From Cognatiyoonia sediminum (lineage in GTDB: Bacteria > Pseudomonadota > Alphaproteobacteria > Rhodobacterales > Rhodobacteraceae), in contig NZ_FQXB01000001.1 in NCBI RefSeq assembly GCF_900129845.1, positions 434,001 to 498,000 on the forward strand: a DNA stretch of 64,000 bases. The letters run 5' to 3'. Positions 1 to 8,181 of the stretch are shown one piece after another. Made by a program: the position numbers and the translations under genes. Positions within the stretch are counted from its first letter, which is position 1. Every line of letters begins with the position of its first letter. The notes under the pieces were generated by a model. It searched no databases and was not told the origin of the DNA. It saw only the letters and a list, made by a program, of their open reading frames with translations.

Positions 1-206
1 ACACCGCCTTCAACGCTAGCCATCTCGCGGATTGCGTCTAGGGCGGCATCCGTGCGTAAAGTCACCTCCAGAGCAGGCAAGCCACCAGCTACAAGAGCGG
101 TCGCTAAGCCTTTGGCTTTACTGGCGTCTTTTAAGACCAGAACCGGCACCACTGGTGCTAGATTGCAGACTTTTGCCGCTTCGATTGAGGCTTGTTGCGG
201 TGTCAT
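1..206 (-). CDS. eda: 2-dehydro-3-deoxyphosphogluconate (KDPG) aldolase, N-terminal part
   Basis: Cytoplasmic class I aldolase that splits KDPG into pyruvate and glyceraldehyde-3-phosphate, the last step of the Entner-Doudoroff pathway. Only the first 68 residues lie in the window; the gene runs off the left edge. The protein begins [14 protein letters not shown], and the stretch [15 protein letters not shown] followed by [15 protein letters not shown] is the typical first beta strand and the EVTLRT strand that carries the catalytic Glu of the Eda family. It starts 12 bases after the edd stop on the same strand, so the two genes form an edd-eda operon. Family call is firm; the active-site Lys lies outside the window. 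Confidence 0.93.
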   Translation of the reverse strand, partial: MTPQQASIEAAKVCNLAPVVPVLVLKDASKAKGLATALVAGGLPALEVTLRTDAALDAIREMASVEGG

Positions 207-218
207 ATCCGTCTCTCC

Positions 219-2024
219 CTAGACCACCACGCCAGCGCCGGTGGCCGCAGGGCCAACCGTCTGGCGGAACATTTCAAATAATTCGCGACCGACACCATTG
301 CCGTTACCGGTGAGATCCGCTTCAGCCACTGAACGGCTGTCGAGATCGACGCCAAGCACCTCTAGCGCGCCATTTGTCGCGTCCAACCGGATCAAGTCGC
401 CGTCCTGAATTTTGCCAATCGCGCCGCCATCAGCGGCCTCTGGGCTGACGTGGATGGCGCTTGGCACCTTGCCAGAGGCGCCAGACATGCGCCCATCTGT
501 GACCAAGGCCACCTTGAGCCCGCGATCTTGCATCACCGCGAGGGTTGGGGTCAGGCCGTGAAGTTCTGGCATTCCGTTGGACTTTGGCCCTTGGAAGCGG
601 ACAACGATCACAGTGTCTTGCGTCAATTCGCCCGCCTTGAACGCCTCTTTCACGGCTTCCTGCGTGTGGAACACCCGGGCGGGGGCTTCGATGACGTGAC
701 GCTCGGGTGCGACGGCAGAGATTTTGATCACGCCGCGGCCGATGTTCCCGGAGAGTTGCGTCAACCCGCCTGTGGCCGAAAATGGTTCAGAAACGGGTCG
801 CAGGATTTTGTTATTCAACGTTTCTTTGGTACCATCGAAGTATTTGATTTCACCCTCGATCAGCTTTGGCTCTTGCGTATACAGCCCAAGACCATCGCCC
901 GCGACCGTCTTGACGTCGTCATGCAAAAGGCCAGCGTTCAAAAGCTCAGAAATCATATACCCAAGCCCGCCAGCGGCGTGGAAATGGTTCACGTCGGCCA
1001 AGCCGTTTGGATAGACCTTCGCCAAAAGTGGAGTGGTTTGGGAGAGCGCATCAAAGTCTTCCAGATCGAGGAGGATACCCGCAGCTCGCGCCATGGCGGG
1101 CAGATGCAGGATCAGGTTGGTCGATCCGCCGGTGGCCATCAATCCGACCATCCCGTTCACGAAAGCGCGTTCGTCCAGAACTTCGGAAACGGGTGTAAAT
1201 TCATTGCCTTGCGCGGTGATCTGCAACGCGCGTTCGGTCCCTGCGATGGTCAAAGCCTCGCGCAGTGGCGTGTTAGGGTTCACGAAAGATGCACCCGGCA
1301 GATGCATCCCCATGAACTCCATCAGCATTTGATTGGTGTTGGCCGTGCCGTAGAACGTACAGGTGCCGGGTCCGTGGTAGGAGGCCATTTCGGCGGCCAT
1401 CAGTTCTTCGCGCCCGCATTCGCCTGTTGCGAACTCTTGCCGGACACGGGCTTTTTCGTCGTTGGGTAAGCCGCTAACCATGGGGCCCGCAGGGATAAAG
1501 ATCGACGGTATGTAGCCGAACGTTACGGCGGCCATGATCAAGCCGGGCACGATCTTGTCGCAAACGCCGAGGTAAAGCGCGCTGTCAAAGACGTTGTGAG
1601 ATAGGCCAACTCCGGCTGATAAGGCAATGACATCACGGGAAAAAAGCGAAAGTTCCATCCCGGTTTGGCCTTGCGTGACGCCGTCGCACATCGCAGGCAC
1701 ACCGCCTGCAACTTGCGCCGTGCCTCCGGCGGCGCGGGCGGCTTTGCGGATCACCTCTGGATAGGTTTCGAACGGCTGATGCGCCGAGAGCATATCGTTG
1801 TAGGCGGTGATGATCCCGATGTTTGGCACCTGACCGGCGGCGAGTTTCGCCCTATCATCGCCCATTGCGGCATAGGCATGTGCTTGGTTCCCACAGGTCA
1901 GATGCGCGCGACGCGGGCCTTCTGCGGCGGCAGCAGCCATGCGATCAAGGTAAATGCGGCGGCTGGTTTCGCTGCGCTTTCGGATGCGATCAGTGACGTC
2001 GGAGATAACGGTGTGAAGGGTCAT
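219..2024 (-). CDS. edd: phosphogluconate dehydratase
   Basis: Iron-sulfur dehydratase that converts 6-phosphogluconate to KDPG, the committed step of the Entner-Doudoroff pathway. The open frame extends to 2198, but the start at 2024 ([18 protein letters not shown]) gives 601 residues, close to the usual length of about 603, and avoids overlap with the divergent methyltransferase gene. The ILVD/EDD family is clear: [58 protein letters not shown], and [16 protein letters not shown] near the C-terminus. Cluster cysteines are visible in the MCDG and GVCDKIVPG segments. It is followed directly by eda. The palindromic operator at 2067-2080 lies about 43 bases upstream of the start and suggests control by a LacI-family regulator. 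Confidence 0.96.
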   Translation of the reverse strand: MTLHTVISDVTDRIRKRSETSRRIYLDRMAAAAAEGPRRAHLTCGNQAHAYAAMGDDRAKLAAGQVPNIGIITAYNDMLSAHQPFETYPEVIRKAARAAGGTAQVAGGVPAMCDGVTQGQTGMELSLFSRDVIALSAGVGLSHNVFDSALYLGVCDKIVPGLIMAAVTFGYIPSIFIPAGPMVSGLPNDEKARVRQEFATGECGREELMAAEMASYHGPGTCTFYGTANTNQMLMEFMGMHLPGASFVNPNTPLREALTIAGTERALQITAQGNEFTPVSEVLDERAFVNGMVGLMATGGSTNLILHLPAMARAAGILLDLEDFDALSQTTPLLAKVYPNGLADVNHFHAAGGLGYMISELLNAGLLHDDVKTVAGDGLGLYTQEPKLIEGEIKYFDGTKETLNNKILRPVSEPFSATGGLTQLSGNIGRGVIKISAVAPERHVIEAPARVFHTQEAVKEAFKAGELTQDTVIVVRFQGPKSNGMPELHGLTPTLAVMQDRGLKVALVTDGRMSGASGKVPSAIHVSPEAADGGAIGKIQDGDLIRLDATNGALEVLGVDLDSRSVAEADLTGNGNGVGRELFEMFRQTVGPAATGAGVVV

Positions 2025-2066
2025 GGCGACTCTGTTGGCTATGTTCGGCGCCGGCCTAACATAAAA

Positions 2067-2080
2067 AGTTAGCGCTAACA
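2067..2080. promoter_or_regulatory. palindromic operator upstream of edd (CceR-like)
   Basis: AGTTAGCGCTAACA contains the perfect 12-base palindrome GTTAGCGCTAAC. It lies between the divergent edd and methyltransferase genes. Nearly the same sequence occurs before both gap genes in this window. A central CG dyad in a 14-base palindrome is typical of LacI-family operators; the alphaproteobacterial carbon regulator CceR is the best known candidate. The site is seen directly; the regulator is inferred. Confidence 0.7.
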
Positions 2081-2132
2081 ATAACTGACTTAACGGCTTC
2101 CCCCTGTGGCGGTTTGCCGCTAGGAGAGGCGC

Positions 2133-3329
2133 ATGACTGATACCTCTCTTCCCGTCGTACGTATGCTGCCGAAGGGCAATGCGCTTGCCATTCGCCATGG
2201 GTTTCCTTGGGTTTATGCCAATGAATTGGTTCTGGATCGCCGGACCAAAAAGCTGCCGGCCGGATCATTGGCGGTGTTGCAGGATGCGGAGCGCAAGCCG
2301 CTTGGCGTTGTCGCGTTTAACGCCAATTCCAAGATCACCTGTCGGATGCTGGATCGTTCGCCTGACGCGGTAATTGATGGGGCTTGGTTTGACGGGAAGC
2401 TGAAAGCCGCCTTGGCCCATCGCGAAACGCTCTTTGACGCGCCGTTTTATCGGCTGGTTCACGCAGAGGCGGATGGGCTGCCGGGGGTGATCATTGACAG
2501 GTTCGGGGATGTTGCCGTGGTGCAACCCAACACGGCTTGGGCGGACAGGTTGATTGAGGCACTGTTGCATGCGCTGATGCGTGTCACGGGTGTCTCAACA
2601 GTGATCGTCAACGGCACGGGACGTACCCGTGCTTTGGAAGGGTTGGACGACCGGACGGAGGTGGCGAGGGGGGCGGCACCTGCGGGGCCTATCGCCGTGC
2701 CGATGAATGGTGCTGTCTATATGGCCGATGTGCTGGGCGGTCAGAAGACCGGACTGTTCTATGACCAACGTCCGAACCATGCTTTTGCGGCGCGGCTGTC
2801 GAAAGGCGCGCGGGTGTTGGATGTGTTCAGCCATGTCGGCGGGTTTGGCTTGGCGACGCTGGCGGGCGGTGCGACGTCAGCTTTGGCTGTTGATGGATCA
2901 GCCGACGCATTGGCCTTGGCGGAACAAGGGGCAGGGCAGATGGGCGTCGCTGACCGCTTTGCCACACGAAAGGGGGATGCCTTTTCGGTCTTGGAAGACC
3001 TTGCGAAAGACAAAGAGCTGTTCGACGTGGTGATCTGTGATCCGCCCGCCTTTGCACCCTCAAAAAAGGCTTTGGAGGCAGGGTTGCGGGCGTATGAACG
3101 GGTGGCGCGATTGGCGGCTCCTTTGGTGAAACCTGGCGGCTATTTGGGCCTGTGTTCGTGCAGTCATGCAGCCGATCTGACAAAGTTCCGCAACGCCTCT
3201 GCCCGGGGGATCGGGCGGGCGCGGCGCCGTGGCCAGATCGTGCACACGGGCTTTGCGGGGCCCGATCACCCGCTGATGCCGCATCTGGCCGAAAGCGGCT
3301 ATCTGAAGGCCTTGTTCTTCCGCCTATGA
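2133..3329 (+). CDS. RlmI-like class I SAM-dependent rRNA methyltransferase
   Basis: Predicted RNA methyltransferase of the RlmI/RlmK group, which methylates cytosine C5 in 23S rRNA. The N-terminal part (about residues 5-75, MLPKGNALAIRHGFPWVYAN) is PUA-like. The central and C-terminal parts are the Rossmann methyltransferase: GQKTGLFYDQRPN, then motif I VLDVFSHVGGFGL, then the catalytic-type motif DVVICDPPAFAPSKK, and CSCSHAADL. The 398-residue length fits the family. The start has a good ribosome site (GGAGAGG) 5 bases upstream. Its stop overlaps the start of the PIN-domain gene in an ATGA junction. I believe this gene pair is conserved in Rhodobacteraceae (RSP_2647/RSP_2648 families). The exact target base is not shown by the sequence. 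Confidence 0.9.
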   Translation: MTDTSLPVVRMLPKGNALAIRHGFPWVYANELVLDRRTKKLPAGSLAVLQDAERKPLGVVAFNANSKITCRMLDRSPDAVIDGAWFDGKLKAALAHRETLFDAPFYRLVHAEADGLPGVIIDRFGDVAVVQPNTAWADRLIEALLHALMRVTGVSTVIVNGTGRTRALEGLDDRTEVARGAAPAGPIAVPMNGAVYMADVLGGQKTGLFYDQRPNHAFAARLSKGARVLDVFSHVGGFGLATLAGGATSALAVDGSADALALAEQGAGQMGVADRFATRKGDAFSVLEDLAKDKELFDVVICDPPAFAPSKKALEAGLRAYERVARLAAPLVKPGGYLGLCSCSHAADLTKFRNASARGIGRARRRGQIVHTGFAGPDHPLMPHLAESGYLKALFFRL

Positions 3330-3865
3330 GGGTGTTGCTCGACGCCTGCGTTTTGTACCCGACCGTGATGCGAGAGGTCGTGCTTGGTTGCGCCAAGGCA
3401 GGCTTGTTTGAGGTGCGGTGGTCTGAGCGTATTTTGGAAGAATGGGCGCGGGCGACGGTTAAGCTGGGGCCAGAAGCGGAAGTCTTTGCGCGTGGTGAGA
3501 TCGCTGTGCTGGGCGCGCAGTTTCCGGATGCGATTGTGCCGGTACATGAGGGGCTGGAGCAACGGCTGTGGTTGCCGGACCCGAATGATGTGCATGTGCT
3601 GGCCTCTGCTGTTGCGGGGTCGTGCGATGCGATCATGACGGTCAATGCGAAGGATTTTCCACGGAACGTTTTGGCTGAGGAAGGGGTGTCGCGAGTTGAT
3701 CCCGATAACTTTCTCATCGGGTTCTTTGCAGTTCACGAGCCGGTCGTGCAGGGTGTTTGTGATCAGGTTCTAGTTCAAGCGCGTGTAATGTCGGGCGACG
3801 ATTTGACCATGCGCAAGCTGATGAAGAAGGCGCGGTTGCCGAGGCTTGGCAAAGCGTTGGGATAG
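3326..3865 (+). CDS. PIN-domain protein, putative ribonuclease
   Basis: A 179-residue protein beginning MRVLLDACVLYPTVMREVV. This start is chosen because the ATG overlaps the methyltransferase stop (ATGA) and places the first catalytic Asp of a PIN domain at residue 6. Further acidic PIN positions are visible at E39, D85/D88 (LPDPNDVHVLASA) and D101 (CDAIMTVNAKDFP). PIN domains are Mg-dependent RNases, often VapC-type toxins. No antitoxin-like small gene sits beside it, so a toxin role is not supported. Translational coupling to an rRNA methyltransferase suggests a role in RNA processing or ribosome quality control. RSP_2648-type family by memory; function unproven. Confidence 0.82.
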   Translation: MRVLLDACVLYPTVMREVVLGCAKAGLFEVRWSERILEEWARATVKLGPEAEVFARGEIAVLGAQFPDAIVPVHEGLEQRLWLPDPNDVHVLASAVAGSCDAIMTVNAKDFPRNVLAEEGVSRVDPDNFLIGFFAVHEPVVQGVCDQVLVQARVMSGDDLTMRKLMKKARLPRLGKALG

Positions 3866-3966
3866 GGCGCAACAGAAGGGTCGAGCCCAGCACCGAAGGC
3901 GGGTGTTTAATTGGCGGTCGTTTGCTATCCGAATTGTCGTAGGTGCGTATCGAAAGGGAGCAATTT

Positions 3967-4022
3967 CGCGCCCGCCCTGGAGGGCGGGGCTGGGCGCGAA
4001 CCGGATCGCGGGGCGATCCGGG
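3967..4022. repeat. dispersed double-hairpin intergenic repeat, copy 1
   Basis: Two inverted repeats side by side. The first pairs CGCGCCC (3967-3973) with GGGCGCG (3992-3998), with an inner CGCCCT/AGGGCG stem. The second pairs CCGGATCGC (4001-4009) with GCGATCCGG (4013-4021) around a GGG loop. A close copy lies at 40640-40693. The copy sits between the converging PIN-domain and mmsB genes and may also act as a terminator for either strand. Confidence 0.75.
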
Positions 4023-4102
4023 GTCTATTTGATATGTCACCCTGTATGTACAGCTTATGCACGCCGTGTGTACGCACGGTGTACACGCAAAATAACGGTT
4101 TT

Positions 4103-4972
4103 TTACCCACGCCCGCGCTTTTCGAACCGCGGCAGCATGGCGGAAAAATCCTGCCCCATTCCGTCTTCATCCTCGACAAATTGCGCATAAAGATCGGTCG
4201 CCGCTTGGCCCATGGGCGTGTCGGCATCCACGGCCTCTGCCGCCATCTGGCTGAGGTTGAGATCTTTCAACATCAACTCTGCTGCGAAACCGGGTTTGTA
4301 TCCGTTGTCCGCTGGAGATTGCGGGCCTACGCCGGGGGCAGGGCAATAAGTGTTCATCGTCCAGCTATAGCCGGATGAGGTGCTGACCACATCGAACATC
4401 GCCTGCCGATCAAGGCCGAGTTTGTCGGCCAGATTGAACGCCTCACAGGTGCCGATCATGGTGATGCCGAGGATCATGTTGTTGCAAATCTTTGCCGCCT
4501 GACCATTGCCCGCATCGCCACAATGCACGGCCTTTTGCCCCATGATGTCGAACAAGGGCCGGACGGTTTCAAAGGCGTCTGTCGGGCCGCCAGCCATGAA
4601 CGTCAGCGTGCCGGCCTGTGCGCCTCCGATGCCGCCAGAGACAGGGGCATCAACGGCAGAAAGGTCAGCGTTTTGAGCGGCTTGTGCGACGTCCCTCGCA
4701 CTTTGCACGTCGACGGTGGAGCAATCGAGATGCACGGCTCCGGCTTTCATCGCGGGGTGAATCTCGGAGGCCACGGCGCGCAAGATATCGCCATTGGGCA
4801 GCATTGTGATAACGACGTCAGCGCCTTCCGCCGCAGCGGCGGAGGTTGCGGCCATGTCCAACCCATCGGGGCTCGCCACAGTGTCGAACCCCACGACCTC
4901 ATGACCCGCTGCCTGCAAATTCGCAGCCATCGGTGCGCCCATGTTGCCCAGCCCAATAAATCCGATCTTCAT
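4103..4972 (-). CDS. mmsB: 3-hydroxyisobutyrate dehydrogenase
   Basis: NAD-dependent oxidation of 3-hydroxyisobutyrate to methylmalonate semialdehyde in valine catabolism. The 289-residue protein opens with the beta-hydroxyacid dehydrogenase Rossmann motif GFIGLGNMGAPMA, carries the substrate-binding segment DAPVSGGIGGA (about 108-118), and the catalytic Lys at about 161 in GNGQAAKICNNM. It starts one base after the stop of the hydrolase gene upstream, so it is translated from the same operon: isobutyryl-CoA dehydrogenase, 3-hydroxyisobutyryl-CoA hydrolase, then this enzyme, with mmsA nearby on the same strand. Confidence 0.95.
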   Translation of the reverse strand: MKIGFIGLGNMGAPMAANLQAAGHEVVGFDTVASPDGLDMAATSAAAAEGADVVITMLPNGDILRAVASEIHPAMKAGAVHLDCSTVDVQSARDVAQAAQNADLSAVDAPVSGGIGGAQAGTLTFMAGGPTDAFETVRPLFDIMGQKAVHCGDAGNGQAAKICNNMILGITMIGTCEAFNLADKLGLDRQAMFDVVSTSSGYSWTMNTYCPAPGVGPQSPADNGYKPGFAAELMLKDLNLSQMAAEAVDADTPMGQAATDLYAQFVEDEDGMGQDFSAMLPRFEKRGRG

Positions 4973-4973
4973 G

Positions 4974-6008
4974 TCAGTCCTCCCACTGCAATGCGTCTTT
5001 GCCCAGCGGCATTGTCATTTTTAATACATCCGCGCCGGTAACAGCCTCCCAACTGTCATGCACCCATTTTGGGTTGCGGTCGCGGTCGATGATCGCGGCA
5101 CGGATGCCTTCGATAAAGTCACCCTGCTCGACAGAGCGATAGGTGTAGCGAAACTCCTGATCCAGCGCAAAGCGGATGTCTTGCCGCGCGCGTACACGGT
5201 GGATCGCTTCAACGGCGACGGCCATGGCGAGCGGTGCGTTGTGGCCAATCGCCTTCATTGCTTGGGCCAAATGGCCTTCAGGGGCCTCCGGCATGGCCCG
5301 CATAATGTCGCCCAAGGTTTCGCCGCCGAAGACGGCATCGATGTCGGCTTGAGCGGCTTTGAGTGGGCTATCGGGGGCGGGTTTAGCAGCGGCATCGACG
5401 CGGGACACATCGCCCGTCGCGATCAACTCGGCTTTGAGCGCGTCCCAGTCTTCGAAGGGTAAGAAATAATCCGCAAACTCCGCATAGATCGCGTCGCCTG
5501 CGCCCATCCGGTGACCGGTGACGCCTAAGAATTCGCCCAAACGCCCCGGTGCGCGGGCCAAAAGGAGTGTGCCGCCGACATCCGGCAAAAGACCGATGGT
5601 TGCTTCTGGCATGGCGATTTGGCTGTTGTCGCAGACGATCCGGTGCGACCCGTGACAGCCGACGCCAACACCGCCGCCCATGGTGAAGCCTTGCAGGAAG
5701 GTCACGACAGGCTTGGGAAACTCAAACATCTTGGCGTTCATGCGATATTCGTCGCACCAGAAGGTGCGGCCATAGTCCAGATCGCCGTGCTGGCCGCTTT
5801 TGTACATATCGGCGATGTCGCCACCGGCGCAAAACGCGCGGTCGCCCACGCCGTCGATGATCAGCAAGTCGATATCGGCTTCGCGCCAATCGTCGAGCGC
5901 GGCTTCGATATCTAGGCACATTTGATAGGTCAGGGCGTTTAGCGCCTCTGGCCGCTGCAGGGTAATCCGGCCTGCGCGGCCTTCGATACGGATGGAGATG
6001 TCGCTCAT
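4974..6008 (-). CDS. 3-hydroxyisobutyryl-CoA hydrolase (enoyl-CoA hydratase/isomerase family)
   Basis: Crotonase-fold thioesterase that releases 3-hydroxyisobutyrate from its CoA ester in valine breakdown. At 344 residues it is longer than ordinary enoyl-CoA hydratases and matches the HIBCH subgroup. Visible features are the CoA/oxyanion segment FCAGGDIADMY, the second oxyanion strand TMGGGVGVGCHG, and MPEATIGLLPDVGG holding the catalytic Glu and the Asp that distinguishes hydrolases from hydratases. The start codon overlaps the stop of the acyl-CoA dehydrogenase gene (ATGA), and mmsB follows after one base, so this is the middle gene of a tightly coupled valine operon. Confidence 0.92.
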   Translation of the reverse strand: MSDISIRIEGRAGRITLQRPEALNALTYQMCLDIEAALDDWREADIDLLIIDGVGDRAFCAGGDIADMYKSGQHGDLDYGRTFWCDEYRMNAKMFEFPKPVVTFLQGFTMGGGVGVGCHGSHRIVCDNSQIAMPEATIGLLPDVGGTLLLARAPGRLGEFLGVTGHRMGAGDAIYAEFADYFLPFEDWDALKAELIATGDVSRVDAAAKPAPDSPLKAAQADIDAVFGGETLGDIMRAMPEAPEGHLAQAMKAIGHNAPLAMAVAVEAIHRVRARQDIRFALDQEFRYTYRSVEQGDFIEGIRAAIIDRDRNPKWVHDSWEAVTGADVLKMTMPLGKDALQWED

Positions 6009-7144
6009 GGTTTGATCATATCTCGAGAGACGATCATGCGCATGATCTCATTTGTGCCTTCAAGGATTTGATGCACGCGCAAGTCCCTCACGATTTTCTC
6101 GATCCCGTAGTCGGCAAGATAGCCATAGCCGCCGTGGAGTTGCAGGCATTGATCGGCCACCTCGCTGCCGGTTTCCGTGACCAGTTTCTTCGCCATAGCG
6201 CAGAATTTTGTGGCGTCGGGTGCGCCTGTGTCCAACTTCCACGCTGCCTGCCGCAAGAAGGTGCGGGCGGATTGTAGGGCAATCTCCATGTCGGCGAGCC
6301 GGAACTGTAACGCTTGGAATTGATTAATGGATTTCCCGAAGGCTTTACGCTCCGCCATATAGGCCACGGTGTGATCCAGCGCCGCTTGGGCAGCACCTAG
6401 GGAACAAGCTGCGATGTTCAAACGCCCCCCGTCGAGACCTTGCATCGCGTAGGTGAACCCTTTGCCTTCTTCGCCCAACAGGTTCGTCGCAGGGACCGAG
6501 CACCCATCGAGTTGTACTTGACGAGTTGGTTGCGACCGCCAACCCATTTTAACCTCAAGCCCGCCAAAGCTGAGGCCTTCAGCTCCGTCCTCGACCAATA
6601 GGGCGCTGATGCCTTTGGGGCCTGTGTCCCCCGTGCGGGCCATAACGATGTAGGCGTCGGAATAGCCGCCGCCGGAGATGAATGCCTTGGTGCCGTTGAG
6701 GGTGTATCCAGCGTTTGTGCGCTCTGCTTTGGTTTTCAGGGCTGCCGCATCCGATCCGCTGCCCGGTTCGGTGAGGCAGTAGGAAAGGAAGGTTTCCATG
6801 GTTAGCGCCTTGGGCAGGATGCGCGATTTCATCTCGTCAGACCCGTAGGCGTCAATCATTCGCGCGCACATGTTGTGGATCGACAGAAACGCCGCGACCG
6901 AGGCGCAGGAGTGTGACAGGGCTTCAAACACAAGCGTCGCGTCGAGGCGGGTCAGACCCGATCCACCGCTGTCTTCGGAGACATAGAGGCCGCCAAACCC
7001 GAGTTCAGCCAGTCTGGGCCACAGGTCTTTAGGTATCTCACCCGCCTTGTCCCAGTCTTGAGCGAAGGGTGCGATGTTCTCTTGTCCGAAGGAGAAGGCC
7101 ATATCGAAGATGGCTGACTGTTCTTCGGTTAGCGAAAAGTCCAT
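6005..7144 (-). CDS. acyl-CoA dehydrogenase, probably isobutyryl-CoA dehydrogenase
   Basis: FAD-dependent acyl-CoA dehydrogenase of 379 residues from the ATG at 7144 (MDFSLTEEQSAIFDMAFSF). A TTG six codons upstream is in frame, but GGGAGGG, the likely ribosome site, lies between the two. Family marks are CLTEPGSGSDAAALKT (flavin and substrate loop), TKAFISGGGYSD, LQLHGGYGYL, and VHQILEGTNEIMR at the C-terminus. Its position directly before a 3-hydroxyisobutyryl-CoA hydrolase and mmsB points to isobutyryl-CoA as substrate. The catalytic-base assignment among short branched-chain dehydrogenases cannot be settled from sequence reading alone. Confidence 0.92.
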   Translation of the reverse strand: MDFSLTEEQSAIFDMAFSFGQENIAPFAQDWDKAGEIPKDLWPRLAELGFGGLYVSEDSGGSGLTRLDATLVFEALSHSCASVAAFLSIHNMCARMIDAYGSDEMKSRILPKALTMETFLSYCLTEPGSGSDAAALKTKAERTNAGYTLNGTKAFISGGGYSDAYIVMARTGDTGPKGISALLVEDGAEGLSFGGLEVKMGWRSQPTRQVQLDGCSVPATNLLGEEGKGFTYAMQGLDGGRLNIAACSLGAAQAALDHTVAYMAERKAFGKSINQFQALQFRLADMEIALQSARTFLRQAAWKLDTGAPDATKFCAMAKKLVTETGSEVADQCLQLHGGYGYLADYGIEKIVRDLRVHQILEGTNEIMRMIVSRDMIKP

Positions 7145-7166
7145 GGTTTGCGGCCCTCCCAAGAAA

Positions 7167-7180
7167 TGAACATGTGTTCA
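7167..7180. promoter_or_regulatory. inverted repeat upstream of the valine-degradation operon
   Basis: TGAACATGTGTTCA has perfect 6-base arms (TGAACA/TGTTCA) around a TG centre. It ends 23 bases upstream of the acyl-CoA dehydrogenase start, a place where a repressor would block transcription. The size suits a TetR-family or similar dimeric regulator of acyl-CoA metabolism. The regulator is unknown. Confidence 0.45.
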
Positions 7181-7438
7181 TTAAATGCAGGATAGCTGGG
7201 AAATGGAAGTCAAAATTTGCCTATTCCTATAGTTTTCTTGCGAAATCTCGTTGTTTCGTATGTCGATAATCAAACAACCATGTCCCGCCGTTTCGTTTCT
7301 GATTTGGAAACAGTTTGTATCCTATTTTGACCAGAAAAGAATTGTGGCAAAATCTTGCCGATCATATGAAGTTTCCGTGGCGTAATGTTTGCGCAATGAG
7401 TGGCCGACCATTTGTCGGTTTTGTTTGGAGTAAAGAAA

Positions 7439-8124
7439 ATGAAAATAATTTTGGGCGCTGGTTTGGCGCTGGCTTTGACAGCGGGTGCTGCACATGCTGT
7501 TTCATTAACCTATGATTTTTCGGGCTATAGTAGTGTCTGGTCTGATCAGTTGACGTTCTCGTCGACAACGGGCCAAGGTCCGGATGTGACCGTTACCGCG
7601 ACGGACTACTATCGAGACACTGGAGTAATTCAAGATCGGCAGCATGGATTGCAAGCTTCGGTGGAGGACTAGGGATTTGTTCAGGTAGCCGAGTCGGCAA
7701 CATCTACGATCCAAACGACGGCCTATCATATGGGTGTAGCGAACGTCATGTCGTAGACGGTGTTGGTTATGATGAGATGGCGTTGTTCGACTTTGGCGAA
7801 AGTGTCTTTCTAGAGGAGATCAGATTTTCGTTTGCAACTGATGGGCAAGATCAATTCGACTTCCGAGTATACGAACCTACTATCGGTTTCTTCTTTGACG
7901 ACGTTGATCCTGTCAACAACGTCTACACCCTAAACACGCCTCGTAGAGGTTCGGTTTTTGGAATTGGCGCAACGCGAGGCGCAGATTTCAAAATCTTGAG
8001 CCTTACAGTGGACGCGACTTTGCGAACCGGCGAACCCCCAGCAGTTCCACTGCCAGCATCCTCGCTTCTGCTTCTCGCAGGTCTTGGTGGACTGGGCGTG
8101 ATGCGCAAGAAGAAGAGCGTTTAA
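7439..8124 (+). pseudogene. VPLPA-CTERM sorting-domain protein, frameshifted
   Basis: The first part (from ATG 7439, with GGAG upstream) encodes a signal peptide, MKIILGAGLALALTAGAAHA, and a short beta-rich stretch (VSLTYDFSGYSSVWSD), then stops at 7672. Reading continues in another frame from about 7650: GGLGICSGSRVGNIYDPNDG, YDEMALFDFGESVFLEEIRF, and a C-terminal VPLPASSLLLLAGLGGLG followed by MRKKKSV. That tail is the exosortase-type sorting signal: VPLPA motif, hydrophobic helix, basic end. Restoring one base between about 7640 and 7672 gives a single protein of about 228 residues. So this is one exported, surface-sorted protein with a single frameshift, either real or a sequencing error. 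Confidence 0.8.
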
Positions 8125-8144
8125 CATCTTTCGATGAACTTAAG

Positions 8145-8180
8145 AAAAGGCCGCGGACTGTGAACTCCGCGGCCTTTTTG
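8145..8180. terminator. bidirectional rho-independent terminator
   Basis: GGCCGCGGA (8149-8157) pairs with TCCGCGGCC (8166-8174) and is flanked by A-rich sequence on the left and TTTTTG on the right, so it can end transcripts from both the VPLPA-CTERM gene (+) and mmsA (-). The two genes converge here. Confidence 0.9.
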
Positions 8181-8181
8181 T

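Noticed and set aside
450-1469. Long open frame (339 codons) opposite edd
   Set aside because: Shadow of the edd reading frame in GC-rich sequence; no family likeness, and edd has all its motifs.
2827-3717. Open frame (296 codons) opposite the methyltransferase/PIN pair
   Set aside because: Pro/Ser/Arg-rich low-complexity translation typical of a shadow frame; both plus-strand genes have clear motifs.
3326-3865. PIN-domain protein as a VapC toxin of a toxin-antitoxin pair
   Set aside because: No small antitoxin gene lies upstream; the partner is a methyltransferase, and the protein is longer than typical VapC.
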